Part shown: positions 11,153-22,114 of the stretch, piece by piece
Layout of the letters: each line of letters starts with the position of its first letter
Position numbering within the stretch: the first letter of the stretch is position 1
From: Capronia americana
Taxonomy: Eukaryota; Ascomycota; Eurotiomycetes; Chaetothyriales; Herpotrichiellaceae
DNA length: 64,000 bases
Direction of reading: 5' to 3'
NCBI GenBank assembly: GCA_016110215.1
Contig: JADWQD010000006.1
Location: 1,488,001-1,552,000 of the forward strand
Made by a program: the position numbers and the translations under genes
Notes under the pieces: generated by a model
Database searches by the model: none
Told to the model about the DNA's origin: nothing
The model's input: the letters and a program-made list of their open reading frames with translations, nothing else

Positions 11153-12186
11153 ATGGCAGACAAGGAGGGATATCTCGCAAAGCCGTCGGCCGACTGTTGT
11201 CTGAAGGGCTCGCTGCACCAAGGGGAGCCACGAGGTCGGACTGAGACCGTTGGTGGTGTTGATACATATATCTCAACTCCCCAGGGGAAGAACAACGGCA
11301 ATATCATCCTCTACTTTCCTGATGTGTGGGGGTTCTTCAACAATGGGTTCCTGGTCATGGACGCGTTCGCTGACGCAGGCTACTTGACCCTTGGGTTGGA
11401 TTACTTTCGAGGAGTCAGTCTCAGTCTCTCTGTGGTTGTGGCCAGTCCTGTAATGGAACGCTGAAGCGGCTGATATGCGGAAATACTGTAGGACCCGGTG
11501 TGGAAGCACCGCAAAGGTCGAGACGATCCAGCCCCGGGTTTTGATTACGAGGCCTGGAAGAAGAAGCATACTGCGTTCGCAGACGACATCACCCCTAAAT
11601 GGGTCGAGGCCGTGAAGGCTCAGTTTGGAGGCCCGACGACCAAGTACGCCTGTGTAGGGTATGTTCGCGTTCATCTTCATCTTCCTCTTCCTCTGAGCGC
11701 GCTTCTAATCACGCGACCAGATACTGTTTCGGAGCGCCGTATGTGTGTAACGAGCTGGCGCGAGATATCTGTGCGGCCGGTGCATTTGCCCATCCAGCAT
11801 TTCTGAAGGAGCACCATTTTCGGCAGTTGAAGAGTAAGTACCAAGGATCAAGCAAGCTGTTGATTCACCGATCAATTGACGTGCGTGTTCAGAGCCTTTG
11901 TTCTTGTCGTGCGCTGAGACCGACCATACCTTTGGTACGGAAGCCCGCAACACTGCCGTGGATATCCTCCGCAACGACAAGAAGGCTTACAATCTGCAAC
12001 TGTTTTCGGGTGTCGAGCACGGGTTCGCCCTTCGCTGCAATTTGGAAAACCCATATGAGCGTATGTCTTCTCCGACTTCCCGGTGGGGTCTAAGTCGTTG
12101 TTCGTACTGACTGGTTGGCAGGCTATGCAAAAGAAGAGAGCCTGAGGGCAATCGTTCAGTGGTTTGACCTGTGGCTGTCACAGTGA
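11153..12186 (+). CDS. Dienelactone hydrolase family protein, five exons
   Basis: Exons 11153-11413, 11492-11658, 11721-11833, 11893-12060 and 12122-12186 give 257 aa. The four introns are 78, 62, 59 and 61 nt. The catalytic triad of dienelactone hydrolase is intact: Cys145 in G-Y-C-F-G, Asp191 in ETDHTF and His223 in VEHGF. An FPDVWG segment forms the oxyanion side. The Cys nucleophile codon lies just after the second splice junction (GG|A TAC TGT). Family members hydrolyse dienelactones or related esters in aromatic breakdown, but many fungal paralogs have unknown substrates. An in-frame ATG at 11096 would add 19 residues; 11153 matches the usual family N-terminus better. Confidence 0.9.
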
Positions 12187-13304
12187 GAGCGCATTGGGCC
12201 TTGCCTTTGCTATCGCCTTTGTGGAAGACTTCGTCAGAGGGATGTGGTAGTAAATCGTAGGGAGCGGTGAAGTCGTCCTGTCGGACCTTCGATGTCAATG
12301 CTTGGTAAATTCGGTGGACCGGGTCAATCGACTAATTGAAGTCAGTGACATGTCTCTTTCCCGTCCAGTACACCTGAAGCTCGGAAGCCGACGTGTGGTA
12401 CCGTATTGCATCGAGTCACACCGGCTCCCTTCACGCCTCTCCGTGCCTTCGGTGCCAGACGGTATCCCAACTATTTGAGAAGCTATCCAACCTCAATTGG
12501 CCTCGATGATCATTCCGGGGACTGTATGACGTTCGTGGATGCAGACTGCTGACGATGCAGCAAAGTCATGCTGCGCTTTACTCTTTGCGGGGCGAAGTCT
12601 GCAGGTGTCGGTAGGTGTCGTGCACCCGATAAGCGCCCATGATGATCCTAGGAAGTAGTGATAATGAGTTCGTGTGAGAGTCCAGACCCATACGAGCGAA
12701 GCAGAAGAGAAGCTTTCTTGAAGATTGATGGACGGATCTCCAAGCGCGAGGCTGGCTGACGATGACGCACTTTTGTAGAAGCGACCGCACTGCACGAATT
12801 GATCTTGCCTCCCACTCGTATTTCTCTCTGTGTAACTCTTAGACCTTGTGCTTGTTCAATATTTACACCCGCCTAGGCATTCGAATCTCCGCCTGAGCGG
12901 CAGTTTGGTCGATCACCGTGGCTCCTCCATTCCGCGGATTGTCGGGTTCCCGCAACGCCTTTTCCCTCCTCCGCTACCTGTTCCCAAATACCCACCGCCG
13001 CGCCCGTGAACGCTACCTGGGCTTTCGTCACGAGACTGTCCCACAACTGCGCCTGCGAGCGCAGTCCGGCATCTATCGAGCCATCGTCCGCAGACAACAA
13101 CGGAAGCAAGAGCGGAGAGAAGCACGCAGAGACATTGTCACGTTCATTGCGAGAAGGCTCAGGCGGACTCGCCTCGCATCACTCTTGCGCCGGGAAGTTG
13201 GAAAGAGTCGTATTCTGCGGACTTTGTACGGCCAGTCACAATATGGTGGTGGCCGTCAACTCAGAGGAACAAAGAGATCTACATCAACGGCCTCAGCCGG
13301 AGAG
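12187..13304. other. Intergenic region and upstream open extension of the App1 frame
   Basis: No independent gene seen. The App1 reading frame stays open upstream of its first ATG, back to a TGA at 12894-12896, without any ATG. The 12897-13304 segment may be 5'UTR or may contain part of a spliced N-terminal exon. It encodes an Arg-rich stretch in that frame. Confidence 0.4.
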
Positions 13305-15857
13305 ATGACAAGCTATGGCGGTGGACGGATGCCTGGTGCGAGGAGGGAGAGGGTAAAGGGCTACCTGCGAGCGGCAAACGAATTGAGACAGACATACCAG
13401 GCACAAATCCAGCAGAAACTGCAGGAGAATATTGGCGACGGAGGCATGCCTGGAGACTGGTCCGATGCTGAGATCGTGAGGAGTGGCAATGAGGAAATGC
13501 TCCTGTTCCCTAGCTATGCTAGGAAACATGTGAGAAAGAGGGCTCCGCTTGACGAGGCGGCCCGATATCAGCCTGGGACCCGCGAGTCGCTAGAGGCGCC
13601 ACACAGCAGTGGAGACGCCGACTACTGGAAGCGAGAATGGGAAAAGTACGAGGACACTAATGCTATTGTTGATGTGGACGTGAGAGGCTGGATCTATTCC
13701 CCTCAGTCAGGGCCCCTGAACAGGAAGAATCGCCTTCTCGTAGCCGTGGCCAGAAGACTCAGCGGCATCTATGCTCCCACACCAAGTCCAACGACGTCGA
13801 GACCGTCGAGTATGGCACCCAATGACCGGGCCGGGTCTGATGACAGTCCATCCCGCCGTGAGGATGAACTTGCTGCAAGAGAAGCCGAGAATATCACTCG
13901 CCACGGACAGAGAGAGGCAGATGCAGCAATCAGGGGGAACTACAGTTCGAGCGTCTCTAGAGGCGGCACTCCAGCCGGGAGTAGATCGAACTCGCCGACG
14001 CGGTCAGTCACCCTTCCTGCAGACAGCGACCACGAAGACCCGGGCCACCAATCCGTGGTTAAGCGTCAGTCCTGGAACGAGCCTGCGAACATGAGCCGAG
14101 AGCAACTGGCAGCCGCAAATGAACTACTGTTGACTCGACTGGGTCCGTTCATGTCAATGCCCACAGCGCATGTGCCAATCACCGTCTTCTTCTTCAACAA
14201 GGAGAAGTCCACTTCCAAGTCGGTGACTACTGATGATTCCGGTCACTTCAACCTGCGAGCTGCTCTTGATTTTGTTCCAGAACAAGTCAAGGTTCTTGCT
14301 TCGGAGAAGCTGTCGGCGGTTGAGGACGTAATCATCACAGACCATGACGGCGTGAGCCTGATCAGCGATATCGACGACACTATCAAGCACTCGGCCATTG
14401 GAAGTGGTGCCCGGGAAATCTTCAAGAACACTTTCATCCGCGAGTTATCAGACCTGACCATTAAGGGTGTCAAGGAGTGGTATAGCAAGCTGGCTAACAT
14501 GGGCGTCCAACTCCACTACGTCTCCAACTCGCCGTGGCAACTATATCCCTTACTGCGGAGTTACTTCTCCCTGGCCGGACTGCCTCCAGGCTCCTTTCAC
14601 CTCAAGCAGTATTCCGGAATGCTGCAGGGGATATTCGAGCCCGCAGCCGAAAGGAAACGTGGCTCATTGGATAGGATCATGAACGACTTTCCTGAAAGGA
14701 AGTTTATCCTCGTCGGCGACAGTGGAGAGGCTGATCTGGAAGTTTACACCGACGTCGTCCTCGAGCATCCTGGGCGGATATTGGGCGTGTTCATCCGAGA
14801 TGTGACCACACCTGTGAAGAAAGGTTTCTTCGACCAATCGATATCTAATACGCCTCCAGACTCCATGATCACTCGGGATGGACGGTTTAATCGGTCACCT
14901 GGTGATATGCATGCCGATGATCCGGCGGACAGACCCGCTCTGCCTGCCAGGCCGAAATCGATAGCGGATCCTATGGCTGCAGAGGGAGACCTCATTGACT
15001 TTACTGACGATCCAGCGGCGAACCCAAATGCTCTAAAGCCTTTGAAGTTCTCTGATGGCATGCAGAAGCTTGAAACACAGGTCAAATCGAATGGGCCGCC
15101 AGCCAAACCCAAGAAACCGTCGAGTCTGCGGAACTTCTCAACTCAATTACCATCAGCTCCTACAAACCATGAGAGATTATCAGCATCGTCTGACACCGAG
15201 GCTCAAGAGGCTATGAAAAAGAAATCTCCGCCTCCTCCCCCTGCACCTCGTCGGAGCGGGCGATCACCTCCCGAAAGCATGGGTCCCGATAATTCAGAGT
15301 CCACGCCTCAGCCTCTCTCAAGTTCCTCTGTTCGTCAAAATCAGCTACCCCCTCTACCTCTCTCCCGCACAGCCACAGCTACGAGCACATCTTCACACAA
15401 TGAAGAAGGTTACGTGGCAGTAGCGCGCCGCCAAGTCTCCTCCGCATACAACGCCCTGCCTACAATCCGCGCGCAATCACCTTCCCGCACCTTCACCAGC
15501 TCTTCTGACTCAGGCTCCTTGTCCTCCGATCGACCCAATCCACCCCTCCCAATCCGCCGAAATATCTCCTCCTACCCCGCGGCTGCGGCACGTTGGGCCA
15601 CCGGCGCCGACACCTACTCCTTGCCAGGGGGCGGGACAGGTCAGCTAGGTGCTCTTAGCGCGGCTACGGAGGGCGCACCGTACGATAAGAAGATCGAGAT
15701 CTGGCGCCGACGGTGGGAGAGAGCCGAGGAAATCATGCGGTCGCGGAAGGTTGTGCTCCGGACGTGGAGGGTCGGCAGTGATGTCAGCGACGAGTGTGTC
15801 AGACTTGTGAAACGGGAAATGGAAAGGCAGGAGAGAGAGCGGCAGAAGAGATCGTGA
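13305..15857 (+). CDS. APP1: App1-type Mg2+-dependent phosphatidate phosphatase (DUF2183)
   Basis: Single long exon, 850 aa from the first in-frame ATG at 13305. The conserved fungal N-terminal motif YLRAANELRQ follows soon after the start. The catalytic domain is HAD-like: motif I D-I-D-D-T near residue 355, a SNSPWQLYP segment, and G-D-S-G-E-A-D near residue 475. In yeast App1 this domain converts phosphatidate to diacylglycerol at cortical actin patches. The C-terminal third is rich in Pro/Ser with SH3-ligand-like stretches (PALPARP, KSPPPPPAPRR), which fits recruitment by endocytic SH3 proteins. It ends in a charged helix. The frame continues upstream without an ATG, so an additional N-terminal exon cannot be excluded. 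Confidence 0.87.
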   Translation: MTSYGGGRMPGARRERVKGYLRAANELRQTYQAQIQQKLQENIGDGGMPGDWSDAEIVRSGNEEMLLFPSYARKHVRKRAPLDEAARYQPGTRESLEAPHSSGDADYWKREWEKYEDTNAIVDVDVRGWIYSPQSGPLNRKNRLLVAVARRLSGIYAPTPSPTTSRPSSMAPNDRAGSDDSPSRREDELAAREAENITRHGQREADAAIRGNYSSSVSRGGTPAGSRSNSPTRSVTLPADSDHEDPGHQSVVKRQSWNEPANMSREQLAAANELLLTRLGPFMSMPTAHVPITVFFFNKEKSTSKSVTTDDSGHFNLRAALDFVPEQVKVLASEKLSAVEDVIITDHDGVSLISDIDDTIKHSAIGSGAREIFKNTFIRELSDLTIKGVKEWYSKLANMGVQLHYVSNSPWQLYPLLRSYFSLAGLPPGSFHLKQYSGMLQGIFEPAAERKRGSLDRIMNDFPERKFILVGDSGEADLEVYTDVVLEHPGRILGVFIRDVTTPVKKGFFDQSISNTPPDSMITRDGRFNRSPGDMHADDPADRPALPARPKSIADPMAAEGDLIDFTDDPAANPNALKPLKFSDGMQKLETQVKSNGPPAKPKKPSSLRNFSTQLPSAPTNHERLSASSDTEAQEAMKKKSPPPPPAPRRSGRSPPESMGPDNSESTPQPLSSSSVRQNQLPPLPLSRTATATSTSSHNEEGYVAVARRQVSSAYNALPTIRAQSPSRTFTSSSDSGSLSSDRPNPPLPIRRNISSYPAAAARWATGADTYSLPGGGTGQLGALSAATEGAPYDKKIEIWRRRWERAEEIMRSRKVVLRTWRVGSDVSDECVRLVKREMERQERERQKRS

Positions 15858-16415
15858 CGTCCCCACACCCTGCAAGCAATATGTATACATGAACAGCCGT
15901 GCCCACAAGTAACTTCAATCAGCGCTGCAATCACCTCGCCTGCCTTTAGGTATTTGAATATATGGAGTACTGGCCTGGCAAATGCGCCCCCCACAAACTG
16001 GCAAGCGCCTGGCAGACACATGAGAGGATGAAGACCAGGCCATCATCTTCCCTGCACCTGGACCACTGGGAGAGTCGTCGACAGAGTTGTGCCGTCCATG
16101 ACCATGGCCGTATATCGCACTCAAGGCCAAGTTAAGCATACACAACACTTGCTTTTATACACTGCCGTTCCGTATTTCGATCTACAGATCCCTCACAATA
16201 CTGTGAAATTGTTTGACTGATTGCCCTTGCCTGTCTCCAGCTTCTCTAGCAGAGGTCCCAATCAAGGGTCGGGTTCCAGCTTTGACTAAGGTACGCTTAA
16301 CCTCGCGTGACTGATCACCAATCATCGGTCACTGATCATATTGCCCTCCCTCCCTACGGTCCGTGGCCGCCGACGCGCAAGACCCAAATGTAAAACGCAA
16401 AACGCAACACGTCCC
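15858..16415. other. Convergent 3' region, no gene seen
   Basis: About 0.56 kb between two stop codons, probably both 3'UTRs. No domain-bearing frame. Confidence 0.45.
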
Positions 16416-17128
16416 TCAGTTCTTCTTCCCGCTCACGTCCCCCGTGCCGCCGGGCTTCTTGCTCCCCTTGGCGGCATCCTTCTTGGCTAGCAACGCGGCC
16501 TCCTCGTCCTGGAGTTCCTTGTCGATCTGGGCGCCGCGCGAGGGTTCGTTGCCGTGCATCTTCGCCGGGGCCGTCGCGTCAGTCTGGCTGGCTTTGGTCT
16601 CCGCGTCGAGCGTTTTGCCTGAGCTGGAGTCGTTTTGAGGTCCGGCGGTTGCGAGTCGGTTGGCGATGGAGCGTTCGTCTTCTATAGCGCAGATGAAATC
16701 CGTCAGCTGGGGTTGGAAGAAGAGGTCCCGGAATGCACAGGGCAGATGTGTGGCGCTTCACAGCCCGACCTGGTCATCTGCGTAACCTTTCTCGATCTCA
16801 ACACATTATGTTGTTTCTGATATATTCCCGTCCATCTGCCGGAGCGTTGAATCCGCGGGATCCCGGACTCGTCGAGATCTCGACTTCGCGATCCCCGGCA
16901 TCCAAACCCCATAGCATGGACAGAAAGCACAATGGGGCATTATACCCTCGACTTGTGGACTGTGTAGAAATATAAAAGGAAACCCGCTCACTTACTCGAG
17001 TCGTTCGCCAGGTGGGAGTTCTTCTGGCCTTCCTCGCCGAAGGTTCCTCCGGGCTTCGTAGCCGGCTCGGTCCGCTGGTCACCTGCCTCGTAGACGTTGC
17101 TGTTGCCAACGCTGGAGTTACCGGACAT
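16416..17128 (-). CDS. Small hydrophilic conserved-type protein, two exons
   Basis: Exons 17128-16996 and 16681-16416 (minus strand) encode 132 aa beginning MSGNSSVGNSNVYEAGDQR and ending GTGDVSGKKN. The intron (16682-16995, 314 nt; donor GTAAGT, branch GCTGAC, acceptor TAG) is far longer than any other in the window. The product is Gly/Lys/Glu/Ser-rich, lacks hydrophobic segments and is predicted disordered, with Lys/Ala-rich stretches somewhat like stress-protectant (LEA-like) proteins. I do not know its function. The splice model is supported by smooth continuation of the same composition and by exact frame across the junction. Confidence 0.7.
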
Positions 17129-18219
17129 GGTGGCGTTGGTCAGGAGTGAAAGGGTGGGTGGTGAGAAGGGGGTGAACGAGGCTAGAGTTGTAGATGGTGT
17201 TGACAGGGTTATTCTTGTTGTTTGGCGGTGTTAGCGATGTGCCACAACTCAGTCAATGGTTAATGCAGTGGTCAGATTGTAGAAGGAAAGCAATGAAAGG
17301 GCGATGGTGAAAGAGTACCGAGTAAATAATAGATCGTGTGGTCGAAGCATTTGCAGATGACATCAGAGTCGAGAATGAAGTCATAAGTTCACAGGCGACT
17401 CCACTATGGAACCAGAATCTGACTGGCGGGGGAAGATGCTACCGATCTACTTCAGCTTTGAAGATCTCTCTATTTGCCCCTGATGGCGACGCCGGTGCCT
17501 GACTAGAGGACTTGGAGGCTGGTGGTGGCTAAATAGGGTAAAATGCCATGTGCTTCATCCAAGGCGCGGGTGGTGCGAATACCCCGTACGACTGTACAAC
17601 GACAAAGATGGAGTTCCATGAGTTGAGGGGTACAAGTCCTGCATTCTGGAAATCGGATGGCCTGAAGAGGCGGCCATCATCAAAATTCTTCTCGACTCGA
17701 GAACCTTGGGCCAGGTCCGGGATTTAGGAAGTGTCATGTCTGGCTGTATCCCCCGTGTTGTGACTGTGTCGGAACTGGGTGTTTTTCAACCTCGTGTGCG
17801 AACATCATACCTAGTATGAATTTCGTCGTAGACTCTTCACCTTGGCCATCCCAAGAATCGCGAATCGCTAAATGCCATCCTTCTTGCAGACCTCTCTGGA
17901 CGCCGCTTCATGCGCAAAACTCGCCTTGCAGATGCTCGAAATTATCTGGGCTCCGCAGCGTCATCCTGCAGCCTTCTTCGGGAGCGGTTTGAAAAATCCT
18001 ACGTGACATAGTTGGTTTCCTGGGATCGAATTCTGTCGTTTGTTGGGTGTTGCAAGGTCATGAACCGCCGCTATGTGGTCCAAGGCGACGTCGCAACACA
18101 TGTAGAGACGAGCCGAAACAGTATCGGTCCTGAACAGGTATCGAGCACATGTGGTGGATCGTGCCAGTCATCCACTGGGCCTAATAACTCCAGATGATAT
18201 CTCAACATGTTCCAAGCCA
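17129..18219. other. 1.1 kb intergenic region, no gene seen
   Basis: Lies between the start of the small hydrophilic protein and the stop of NUP49, both on the minus strand. The first part likely holds the promoter of the former. Open frames are short, with no domain. Confidence 0.45.
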
Positions 18220-19261
18220 TCATCTCCCAATGGCCAACTGTGCAACCTCATCTCTTGTAGCTCCCACTTTGTCGGCGACATCGTAAAGGCTCCGGTGGAC
18301 CTCGCCAAACACATACCGCAGCAGCTGAAGTTGATGATCTCGTTCACTGAAAGCCGCACCATTGCGGTCACCGTAGTTGAGGCGATCGTTCAGTTCCCTC
18401 TCTTTGCCAACCACTTTTCCTTCTAGGCCTTGTACGAACTCCTCAATCTGGCTCAGCAGCTGTCGGTTGCCCTTGATAGCGTCTTGCATTTCGGCTGCCC
18501 GGTTATTGAACAACTCAACCAGGCTCTTGGGACCTTGGACATCCTCAGCGTCCTCACCAGGCAGTTGGATCTTGTCGCCTTGCGCATGACCCCCTCGCAC
18601 GCTCCCCCTTAGCGTCTGCGGATTGTTCCACCATCCGCTTAGACCCGTTGCACCATAGACATTGTTGCCATTCAAATTGTCATTGGGCGTATGGACAACT
18701 TGTTGATACTGACGCGGCATCTTCAGCCTGTCGATAGCGCGGAATACACACTTCGCTTCCAGCTCGGTTTTCTTAACATCGCCATCTCGTACGGCGACGA
18801 TCGCCTCTGCATCGTTCCCTAGGCCGACTTCTAGCTCGTCGAGCTTCTGGGTCACGAAATCCACTCCACTAGGTAATGTCTCTCCGGCAGCGATGACGGT
18901 GGGGAGAAGATCCGCTACTTCTGAGGCAAGCTTTGTCTGATTGAGGATGAGCGTGTCGACGGCTTCGATTTCTCGCTGGAGGTCGGGGGTGAGCTGGTCG
19001 AATTTCGTCGTCGAGCGCAAGTGCGCAATGTCTATCTGTGCTTGAGATCCTATCGTAGAGGTATTGGCCCCTACCGGTTGTTGCTGCTGTTGCGCAGACG
19101 GGTTGACGTTGCTTCGGATCTGTTAGCTGTCTAACTTGCACAAACGACACCAAAACTAGGTGATTGAGTACTGACAAGGGTGTAGCGCCGGGCGCAGGCT
19201 GATTGGAGCCCAGACTGAGACCAAGAGTTGGCCTCGATGTGGAAGCGCCGAAGAGCGACAT
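18220..19261 (-). CDS. NUP49: Nucleoporin Nup49-like, FG-poor, two exons
   Basis: Exons 19261-19172 and 19119-18220 (minus strand) give 329 aa. The 52-nt intron uses donor GTACTC and acceptor CAG in phase 0. The C-terminal ~290 residues have the layout of Nup49, the fungal counterpart of Nup58/p45 in the Nsp1-Nup57-Nup49 channel complex: A-Q-I-D-I-A-H-L-R-S-T-T-K-F, then three predicted coiled-coil segments separated by a WWNNPQ loop and an acidic linker. The N-terminus is odd. It has a single FG (MSLFG) and a short Gln-rich stretch where family members carry a GLFG-repeat domain. Either the FG domain has been largely lost or an exon has been missed. It is divergent from the WRAP53-like gene. 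Confidence 0.78.
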
Positions 19262-19633
19262 CGCAACGGCAGAGAGTTGAACGTGTTTCGTAGATAGCGA
19301 TTGAAAACTGCGGTCTGCTACTCGTAGAATTCCTGAGGCTGGCCGACGCGATGCGCGAGACGGATATTTGCGTGTTGGGACTGTATGACGCGTCGGAGGG
19401 ATGATTACGGCGGCGCAAACAAGCTGGGAGCCCCTTTCTTTGTTCGTCAATCAAGGCTCAAGCTCTTCTTTGTTCACTCGTTTCATTGTGGGTCACAAAG
19501 CATATCGGGGGATTTGATATTCAGCTAGAAATGTGAATTTGGGTTTCTGGTCTTCATTCAGTAGCGGGCCGTGCTTCACCATGCTTGAATCCCCGCGAAC
19601 TCGCTTTGGCAATCCACACTGCGCACAGCCAGG
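19262..19633. other. Divergent promoter region, NUP49 / WRAP53-like
   Basis: 372 bases between two divergent start codons; presumably a shared promoter. No element could be identified with confidence. Confidence 0.45.
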
Positions 19634-20973
19634 ATGGCGGAACGGTCGATGACCCAGTTTCAGCCAAAATGCGTAGCTACTTCTTTGGATACGGAAAATG
19701 CTCGTACCGAAGCCCCTTCCACCGAAAGTGCATTCTACAGAAATGTGCAATGGTCGGTACATATGTGCTTCCGGCTTGCTAGCTCAGTTTCCTGACGCTA
19801 TTGTAGGAGCGCCGACGGAACATCCCTTATCGCCAGTCTTTCTGACAACTCGATTCAGACATTCATTGTGTGAGTACCACAATCTGTTACTGCTGTACAA
19901 CCTTCTGAGTTCATGGCAGTCCGGCCGATCTCCTAGAGGAAGCACCCGAGCTACGTCTGCTCTCGCCCTACTGCACCATTCCATCAAGAGAATCAGTCAA
20001 TGCTGTGGTGGGATATCCATTCTTCAACCTGCAGGACCCAGCCACAGCCTTGATTCTATCGTCAACAAGAGATCACCCTATCAGGATGACCTCGGCGCTG
20101 ACTGGCCAACTTGTGGCCTCTTACCCCTTGGTCAACGCCATGACTGAGGAATTCATCTGTCCACATTCGCTTCTCTTTAGCAGCTCAGGCGACCGATATG
20201 TTGCAGGTTCAGAGTCTTTGATTTCCATGTTCGACTTGTCTCGGCCAGGAGAGGGGCCTATCTGCTCGATACCCACCGGCCCAAAAAGGAAGCGGTCTGA
20301 CTGCAGTGATGCTACGACCATGAGAGGAATTGTTTCTGCATTGACCGGCGATGCGTCCAGCGGTCTCTTGGCTGCGGGAACATACAGCCGTTACGTCGGT
20401 CTTTACGATGCATTGGGTCAAGGCGACTGTGTCGGTGTCTTCTCAGTCAAGGGAACATCTGCCGACGGGCAGATCGGTGGAAGTGGAGTAACGCAGGTTT
20501 CATGGAGTCCGTGCGGAAGGTACTTGTACATTGCAGAGAGAAAAAGTGACGGGATCATGGTCTATGACATCCGCAAAACAGGACAACTTCTATCATGGCT
20601 GCGAGGTCGGAAGGCGCAAACAAATCAGAGGCTAGGCTTTGATACAGTGGCGACGGATGATCAAGGAGGCCATGAAATCTGGGCTGGTGGACTCGACGGG
20701 CTATTCAGGATGTGGAAGAACCCTTATCAACATGAAGGCTCCATTGCTCCAACGTTCGAGTTCCAAGGCCATGACGGTGAGCGATCTCTCTTGTTTATCG
20801 ATCTGAGTCTGTGCTAATTTTTTTCGAAAGATGCGGTGTCGAGCGCGGTTGTGCATCCTGGCGGGGGCGTGGTTGCCACTTCATCTGGTCAACGCCAGCT
20901 CATTGCGCCATATAATGAAGCGAGCTTTCAGGAACCAGCACCCGATTATAGCTTGAAGATATGGACATTATGA
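19634..20973 (+). CDS. WRAP53/TCAB1-like WD40 protein, four exons
   Basis: Exons 19634-19752, 19807-19869, 19920-20776 and 20831-20973 give 393 aa. The three introns are 54, 50 and 54 nt with CTGAC or CTAAT boxes. Two short 5' exons are essential: the first ends in N-V-Q-W and the second encodes S-A-D-G-T-S-L-I followed by a blade, as expected for the first WD repeat. Diagnostic segments of this family are GYPFFNLQDP, DHPIRMTSALTGQ, SLLFSSSGDRYVAGSES, FDLSRPGEGP, MRGIVSAL, and VSWSPCGRYLYIAERKSDGI. The animal member (TCAB1) carries CAB-box scaRNAs and telomerase RNA to Cajal bodies. The job in fungi is less certain, but an RNA-binding or assembly role is likely. The large third exon alone would give a start at a GTG, which is not real. 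Confidence 0.85.
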
Positions 20974-21834
20974 GCAGCCACAAAGACATCTCGAGAGTCG
21001 CTGATCAAAGTGACCTTCGATATCTGCTTCCGTAGTGTCGTATCTTGCGGCCTGTAGTCCAATCCCTAGTCCACGTTGACTCCCCGTGGGATATGTAGCA
21101 TCCGTACTCACAGCCAGCCACTGAGGTGTCGACCATTCCCCGTTGATAACTTCTCAGAGACCAGAACTTGTTGCTCTTGTTATCTGTGTGGATGTGTCGA
21201 AGTGCAGGAGTAGCACCGGGTGGATCGCCAGCGGGGCGCCACCCATTGCTTGGCCAATTTAAGCTTAAATGTGTTGGCTTTACCACAACGTCGTCCGTCT
21301 CGTTCATTTCCAAGAAGTTGTGATGCTCTGTCACTCTGGATTGTCTTCATGTCGAGTTGTTGGGTGTGGGTTGCTGAATTCGAGTCTGTGAAGGTCAGCT
21401 GTCTTCACGTTGCATCCCACCTGCTGTGGTCAGGCTTCCCCTTCTCTTCATTCATTACCATCCCTTTATACTCGACCTTTTGCACTGGCACATTGAAGCT
21501 CATCAAGCCCCAGGGGTGATGTTGTCCAGAGTCCCCGTGCACATTATCAGTACAGTATACCTGGTGTCCTTCCTCGCGCCAAACACATACCATTTGTACC
21601 ACCAAATCCTGAGCTTCAGATCGAACAATGACCAAATCACAACGTCGTACGCCGCTTCTTTTGTCTCCAGCTAGTAAACATGGCTGTGCTTGTGCAGATA
21701 GCGAAAGGACCTCTCCTGGCATTGGTGTCCTGCTAGGGAGTACATTCCTTGTTCTGTTGTCACGGTCTTCTCCAGCGCACGTCGATGCCTCAGCTGTCAC
21801 CTGCTCTTGATGATGTCGCATTCCTGTCTTCAAC

Positions 21835-21905
21835 GGTCCGCTTAGTCGACGCCCAGCCTTCACCTCCTCACGATGATGTCGCTGCGGGTCCGCTTAGTCG
21901 ACGCC
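21835..21905 (+). repeat. Pair of 19-bp direct repeats with GTCGAC core
   Basis: The same 19 bases, GGTCCGCTTAGTCGACGCC, occur at 21835-21853 and 21887-21905. A shared GATGATGTCGC lies upstream of each copy, so the duplicated block is about 50 bases. The pair lies about 40 bases before a TATAAAT sequence. Confidence 0.85.
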
Positions 21906-22038
21906 GTGGCTGCGCAGAGTCTTGGCCCACAGATCTCTCGCCTATAAATCTGTCCTTCTCTGCGCCTTTGTTTTTTCTTTCTCCCCAGTGCTCACAAAGA
22001 CCGACCTGCAAAAAGTCGAACAAAGACAAATTTACCAC

Positions 22039-22114
22039 ATCGTTTCAAGGCCTCGAAGCTCTGCGCTGAAGAAGATTCCTTCAGAAGCACAGAGCTTCGA
22101 GGCCTTGAGACGAT
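22039..22114. repeat. 25-bp inverted repeat with nested hairpin
   Basis: Arms 22039-22063 and 22090-22114 pair along 25 positions with one G-T mismatch (19 consecutive perfect pairs nearest the loop). The 26-base loop itself contains CTGAAG ... CTTCAG, which can form a second stem. A transcript would fold into a long near-perfect hairpin. Confidence 0.9.

Noticed and set aside
10697..11221. 174-aa minus-strand frame
   Set aside because: Overlaps dienelactone hydrolase exon 1 and shows no domain.
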